NCBI GenBank assembly: GCA_026413225.1
Contig: CM048555.1
Coordinates: 78,127,785-78,191,784 of the forward strand
Reading direction: 5' to 3'
Length of the DNA stretch: 64,000 nucleotides
Source: Otis tarda
Taxonomy: Eukaryota > Chordata > Aves > Otidiformes > Otididae
Both the position numbers and the translations under genes were made by a program. How positions within the stretch are numbered: position 1 is the stretch's first letter; each line of letters begins with the position of its first letter. Shown here one piece after another: positions 59,135-64,000 of the stretch. The notes under the pieces were generated by a model that was not told the origin of the DNA, searched no databases, and saw only the letters and a list, made by a program, of their open reading frames with translations.

Positions 59135-59796
59135 TGAGTGACTAGGATTAACATTTTGCAGTTTAATAGATAGCAATCTGTCTATCTATGTCTTTATTCT
59201 GCTCTTTTGTTTGTTCTCCTTAGCATCTGAGCACTTCTTTGCCAAAATAGGTAACAGCAGATGACAAAAGTCTTACCAGAAGTTGCTCAGTAAAAGATGG
59301 CAGAGATATCCCTGCATCCCTGAAAAGACATCTAAAGGTCTCTGAATGATGCTTTAAACATAATGAAATTGATATTTAAACTCTCACTGACGTCAAAGGG
59401 AGAAGGATATCATCCTCTACCTTCTGCTGCTAGACATCATGCTCAGCTACCTAGTGCAATATCCAAAAATGTAATATATACTATCACAAAGAGCTTCTAT
59501 TGGACAGCCAGGTCTGCGCTTTGTAAGGCAGATTTCATTTCACCTAAGAAGAATGTGCACATCATAAATGGTATGCATGACATGCAGTTATTTAATATAT
59601 ATACTTGTACATCATTGTATAATTCCCTGTAACACTCTAAGACTTAAACAGTAAATGCAATATTACATTTTTTTTGTTTGTTGGACAGAAGACCAGAATA
59701 CAGCACAACACTGACTGTTTTAACAGTCTTCCATTATTCTTTCTCATATGTCTTCCTTCTCATTTTCCTGAAAAGAACTACAAATGTGTCTGTACA

Positions 59797-59848
59797 TACA
59801 CACACATGTACACTGTTCACATGCAAAGATATATATATACATATGTAA
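59797..59848 (+). repeat. CA- and TA-rich tract
   Basis: ACATACACACACATGTACAC followed by ATATATATATACATATGTA. Simple dinucleotide sequence with many ACATGT-type palindromes. Confidence 0.7.
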
Positions 59849-60449
59849 TACGTCTTACACAAGAAAAACTGGAAAGAAAATAAAAAAAAAATACTAACAC
59901 TTTACTGTATCTTTCATAGGTGCATTTCTCCTTCCTGAAATACTCTAAAATTTTCATACACATATTTTTGTGCCAAAAACATTGTCATTATGCCTCATTC
60001 CTCCTATAGAGATGACGGAAAGAAAAGCAAATGTTTCATCTCCATATTATGCAGAAATTAATTGAGTGGAAGAAAGTTCTATTGATTCTAGCTAAAAATA
60101 CTCTGCTTTCAGTTGTCATCCTCAAGTCATATGCTTTTTAGGTTCTCATGCCAGTGCATGAGATTCGTATACACCCCATTTAATCTGATCATGATTGCTT
60201 GCTATTTTAATTAACCTTTATTGGCATACCTATACTGCTAAGAAAATATACTTTGAGAAGCCCCATTAATAACAGCATTATTTGTTAGGGGTTTTTTTCA
60301 GTTTCACCCATCAAATTTTTTAGACAGATAATAAATCTGTGCAGCCTAGGGTTATTGGTAAGCTGTTTGTTTTGTTATCTTTTTTTAACAACATATTTAA
60401 AAGTTAATTTTCTGAGAAAAGGATGCTTAAGAAAATAATTTCACTCTTA

Positions 60450-60530
60450 CCTTACAGAGAGGAAAACTGAGGCAGAGTTTATATGACCTTGAACAGCAGG
60501 TCTAATACTGGGTTCAGTCTGTGTTATATG
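60450..60530 (-). mobile_element. MIR-like SINE remnant
   Basis: CTTACAGAGAGGAAAACTGAGGCAGAG, then ATGACCTTGAACAGCAGGTCTAATACTGGGTTCAG. These blocks match in order the inverted MIR core and 3' part (TTTACAGATGAGGAAACTGAGGC... GACTTGCCCAAG... CAGGTC... GGATTCGAACC). Diverged and therefore old; ends are approximate. Confidence 0.65.
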
Positions 60531-62356
60531 AGAGAGAATCGAGGTAATAAAAATGTTTAATTTCAGTATTTTTGTGATCGTAGCCTCCCCACTTTACATC
60601 CTTCCTTGCCTCCTGTTGGTATATCCCTACCTGATTATGGATGATCCTGCCTGGGCGCAGGGAGATGATCCAGATCATTGTTCACTTTCAACTCAATCTT
60701 TTTTTCTGGCTACTAGGTCTGTATCTCAATACTCATATTAGCCAAATCTCTGAATCTTTCTGCTTAAGTCAGAGACTGTCTGTCCACAAAAGCACCTTCT
60801 GAAGCTTCCAAGACAGGTCCCTCACCATAATGGAGTAAAACAAGACACGTTATTTTACACTCACCCAGAATCATGATGTAATTTGGAGCAGCCATTGAGG
60901 TGCCATGATGACAACAAAGCATTTATTTTCTTGAGTGGCATCTCTACAACTAATCACCACTGACCTGAAGACTTGTCACCAGGAAAAAGACAAGATCAGG
61001 TGATCAGTTAATCCTTCTTTCTGTGCTAAGGCAGGACTCTGTGCCTCCCTGTGTTTTCTGACCCAGAAAATGAGTTCCTGAATGCTGTATTTTGGTAGAT
61101 TTTCTAAGATCTTCAAGACATCAGAATTTTTCTTCTTTTCTGCTATTTTTCTTCTTTGGCAACAGACTCTAACTCCATATGTTGCTTCCTTCTACTATAA
61201 AATTATTAAAGAAAGCTCAGCAGACTCTCTCCCACTCTTAATTGGATCCCTTCCACTTTCCCTGGGAAGACAGAGTGCTTTAGATGACATGTAGCTGGCT
61301 AGTTGTTCTCAGTGGAGTTTGAATGAACTGTCTTTACTATCACCTTGCTCTTTATAAGCACAGTCTTAGCTCAGCAAGAGTAACGTCCTCTGCTCTGCAT
61401 CCACTATGGATTGTACGCTTTAAAGAATTACCCTGGTCTCATTTCCTTTTTTTTTTTTTTAATAGCCCTGGTAAAATACATGTGTTGAAGTGGGATTTTT
61501 CCAGTTGCTGCCATTTGAATCGTAAACACAGCCCTCCACGGAAGTATAAATCACAGCTCTGGTCTTATGGGCTACTCCTGAAACTGCCTTGTGAATAAGA
61601 TATCACAGCACATCATAAATCCTATTCAATGTTGAAACACGTGCAGAAATAACAAGGAGAGAATGAGTTCTGTTTGTTCTCAGTTATACTATTACATTTT
61701 TGGCTGCTTATCCCTTGACAAAAAAATAAAATATTTTGTACTTCAACCATGATCTGCAAGCAGAAAAAGAAGACATAATTTAAGAGACAGAAATACCGTG
61801 GGTACCTCTTCAGATTTTCATGGTTTTTTGAGTAATGTTGCTTATAAGCCCTTCTGTTGTTGTCTAACATCAGATGAGACATGAGACAAAATAGTTGGTA
61901 GTAAAATATCAAATATGAGAGAAAGCAATATTTTCCCTAACTGCAAATGTGGGGAGAACTGGAGATGACATGATGGGGGCAGAAGAGAAGGAGGAACCAG
62001 TGACAGTTCATTTTGGAAGTTCAATGTTCTAAAGCTACTTTGCCAAAGTTATTTCTCAGTTTCATTGTTGATGCTATGAGAGAAATCTAATTAATAAGAA
62101 TGGAAAGGTATCACTTGGTTCAAAAGAAATTTGAATACCAAATCAGCACAAGCCCACTGACAAAGCACTGAATAACCCTAAATATTTTCCCCATACAAAT
62201 CAAGTGCCGTATGCCATACTGTAAGAGGAAAAGCAACTTTCTTCTAATGCTAAACAGTAAGTTTATTAGAATAAACTAAGAAATGCTATTGGCTAAAGTA
62301 GTTTTTTTTTTTCCTCTCTGCTCACTGTAATGCTTATGGCTAAAATCATTCACCAG
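60531..62356. other. AT-rich stretch, no gene seen
   Basis: T runs at 61446 and 62302. Open frames of 60-96 codons without known motifs. No repeat family recognised. Confidence 0.5.
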
Positions 62357-62668
62357 GGGCCTACAAGAAAGATGGGGAGAGACTGTTCAGTAGGGTCTGT
62401 TGTGATAGGAGAAGGGGTAATGGTTTTAAAATAGAGGGGGGTAGATTTAGATTAGATATTAGGAAAAAATATTTTACAATGAGGGTGGTAGAGTACTGAA
62501 ACAGGTTGCCCAGAGAGGTGGTGGAAGCCCCACCCCTGGAAACATTCAAGGCCAGGTTGGACGGGGCTGTGAGCAACCTGATCTAGTCAGTGATGTCCCT
62601 GCTTCTTGCAGGGGGGTTGGACTACATGACCTTTGAAGGTCCCTTCTGACCCTAAGCATTCTATGATT
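62357..62668 (+). mobile_element. CR1 LINE 3' fragment, second young subfamily
   Basis: A 0.31 kb 5'-truncated CR1 starting at GGGCCTACAAGAAAGATGG and ending CATTCTATGATTCT. It shares AAAATAGAGGGGGGTAGATTT and AGGAAAAAATATTTTACAATG with the 51998 copy. One stop (TGA, within GAGTACTGAAAC) breaks the ORF2 frame. It ends at about one and a half octamers. Confidence 0.93.
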
Positions 62669-63136
62669 CTCTTCTGCCTGGACACCACCTACAGCTTTGA
62701 AGAAACTGTATGTGTTTTACTTCACGTGCTTCTCTTTGCTGCAATTAAATATACAGGAAAGGAAACCATTAATTTTGAATCAGTCTCCTTCAGAGGGAAC
62801 TAATTCACAGGAATCTCCTTATGTGTCTTCTGCCCCTTAATTCTGAGGTTTTCCAAGTACAGCCTGTCCCTACCAAAGGGGGATTTTAGGAAAATGCAAT
62901 GGGACCTATGTGGTGTACTCAATATGCTACTGCTCTGGTGATACATAAGTAGACATCTGGTAATAAAGACTCCTTCTGTCTTCTTCCCTAGAAACAGTGA
63001 CTAGGAGTTCAAATGTCTATGATCATAAATTATTACTAGACAAAGTGCTGCAAGATGGATATTTCATGAATTCTGTAGCAACAAATAAAAGTAAGTGTGC
63101 TTTAAACAGTAGCTCTTGTGGATCTTGTAGTATCAT
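62669..63136. other. Short unique stretch, no gene seen
   Basis: No open frame or repeat family recognised between the CR1 and the MIR-like piece. Confidence 0.5.
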
Positions 63137-63245
63137 ATTTCTCATTTCATAGACAGAGAAACTGAGATACAGACAGTGAATGATTTATGCAAGTTCAAAT
63201 AATGTATAAAAGCTAAACCAGGAACAAATCTAGAATGTCTCATTC
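63137..63245 (-). mobile_element. MIR-like SINE remnant
   Basis: CTCATTTCATAGACAGAGAAACTGAGATACAGACAG, then ATTTATGCAAGTTCAAATAATG and CTAAACCAGGAACAAATCTAGAATGTCTC. This follows, in order, the inverted MIR consensus (CATTTTACAGATGAGGAAACTGAGGCACAGAGAGG ... TTGCCCAAGGTCA ... GAGCCGGGATTCGAACC). Well-preserved order with scattered substitutions. Confidence 0.7.
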
Positions 63246-63897
63246 ATGCATCTGGGTTTTGATCACCATGATACGCTTTTGGTATATTTATATTTTAGTA
63301 GGAAGAGTATCAAGGCCAGAGAAGACTCCAAAAGGTCACAAAGTGGATCAGGCACCAATCCTCATTTTCTTTGAAAAAGTGCCTCTGCAGCCTTCCAGTG
63401 CTAGATCACCACAATTATGTGTATGACACTGGATCTGAACCTCTTTAGCAGGGCATTCTTTGAAACAGAGTTAATTAACCATATTGCAGTGCTGAGTAAA
63501 TAACTTGTTGTTGAACTTCTTTCTACATGCTTAATTCCAGCAGAGAAAAGATTTTTCATTGGACAATGCCAGCAGAACCATTTCTTAATAGCAAGGAATA
63601 TTGAAGAGTTTCTTGGATGGACCATTACTCAATTAAAGCATCATCATTCACTTGTTCAATTCTCTCTTCTTTCAGCTGCCACTAGCTGTTTAGTATTTTG
63701 CCAAATACGGGTTAAATTTTATGTGTCTGATGAGTAATAGATGGTGACTTCCAAATAAGAACAGTTTCAGAAAAGCTTGCTCACAATGCAGTGTTCAACC
63801 TTATGAAAAATTATTGGCCTCATACCAGTAGGCTCACATATAGCAGCCTGCAGAACTTCTTTTTAGTCTGTTCTAGCAACGGCTTTAACAAAGATTT
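63246..63897. other. AT-rich stretch, no gene seen
   Basis: Open frames of 63-74 codons without recognisable motifs; no repeat signature. Confidence 0.5.
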
Positions 63898-64000
63898 AGA
63901 ATCATTAGATCACAGAATGGTTCTGTTTGGAAGGGACCTTTAAAAGTCATCTAGCCCAACCCCCCTGCAAGGAGCAGGGACACCTTAACCAGATCAGGTT
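63898..64000 (-). mobile_element. CR1 LINE 3' end, minus strand, cut by the window end
   Basis: Plus strand shows the inverted CR1 terminus: decayed octamers (AGAATCATTAGATCACAGAATGG), then GGAAGGGACCTTTAAAAGTCATC, CCCCCCTGCAAGGAGCAGGG and AACCAGATCAGGTT at the edge. ORF2 sequence presumably continues past 64000. The AACCAGATCAGG version places it with the older copies such as 121-332. Confidence 0.92.

Larger units (their letters stand above)
56589..60449. other. AT-rich stretch with several simple repeats, no gene seen
   Basis: Contains repeated ACTAGT/TACTAAT motifs at 57191-57230, T runs (57512, 57647, 57903), a (TTTG)n run at 59107-59132 and a CA/TA tract at 59797-59848. 57026-57060 (TCTCTAAAATAAGAGTAAAACC) faintly resembles a MIR tail. 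Open frames reach 89 codons but show no motif. Confidence 0.5.

Noticed and set aside
1..64000. CRISPR arrays, operons, riboswitches or prokaryotic mobile systems
   Set aside because: No regularly spaced repeats, ribosome-binding-site-led gene clusters or dense coding are present. The repeat content is that of a bird nuclear genome.

Overview
This window looks like nuclear DNA of a bird. It is AT-rich and low in CpG. It carries many copies of the CR1 LINE, whose 3' ends carry the avian-type octamer tail (ATTCTATG repeats). It also carries solo long terminal repeats (LTRs) of two families that I recognise from bird genomes, plus heavily decayed CR1/L3-like and MIR-like remnants of older amniote age. 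I found no host protein-coding exon, tRNA, rRNA or snRNA gene that I can defend. The window is best read as a gene desert or part of a very large intron. The species cannot be named. Young, nearly intact CR1 copies suggest a lineage with recent CR1 activity, but that is inference.

Layout. 1-510: a composite of two CR1 3' ends joined tail to tail, abutting the 3' part of an LTR. 3615-5935: the best CR1 copy, 2.3 kb, open from the end of the endonuclease domain through the reverse transcriptase, with one premature stop near the C-terminus. 7152-7756: a nearly identical 0.6 kb copy sharing that stop. 9565-9652 and 13074-13150: old CR1 scraps. 13603-14565: a solo LTR of about 1 kb. 17161-17236: a tRNA-derived SINE head. 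19894-20335: an older CR1. 26653-26946: a very old CR1/L3-like piece. 29858-30415 (perhaps to about 30530): an old internal CR1 piece on the minus strand. 32974-34294: a young minus-strand CR1 with an open RT frame. 41975-42195: another ancient CR1/L3-like piece. 45713-45770: a CR1 tail. 46219-46700 and 56053-56588: two solo LTRs of one family, the first with a perfect 5-bp target duplication. 51998-53034: a CR1 with an open frame but a destroyed RT active site. 60450-60530 and 63137-63245: MIR-like pieces. 62357-62668: a short young CR1. 63898-64000: a minus-strand CR1 tail running off the end.

The only proteins visible are fragments of CR1 ORF2 (endonuclease plus reverse transcriptase). None is complete, because every copy is 5'-truncated. 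This is the usual outcome of target-primed reverse transcription. No gene set works together here; the window's content is a layered record of retroelement insertions of at least three ages. The long stretches between repeats hold no gene that can be supported from sequence alone. Whether any are conserved regulatory DNA needs cross-species alignment.
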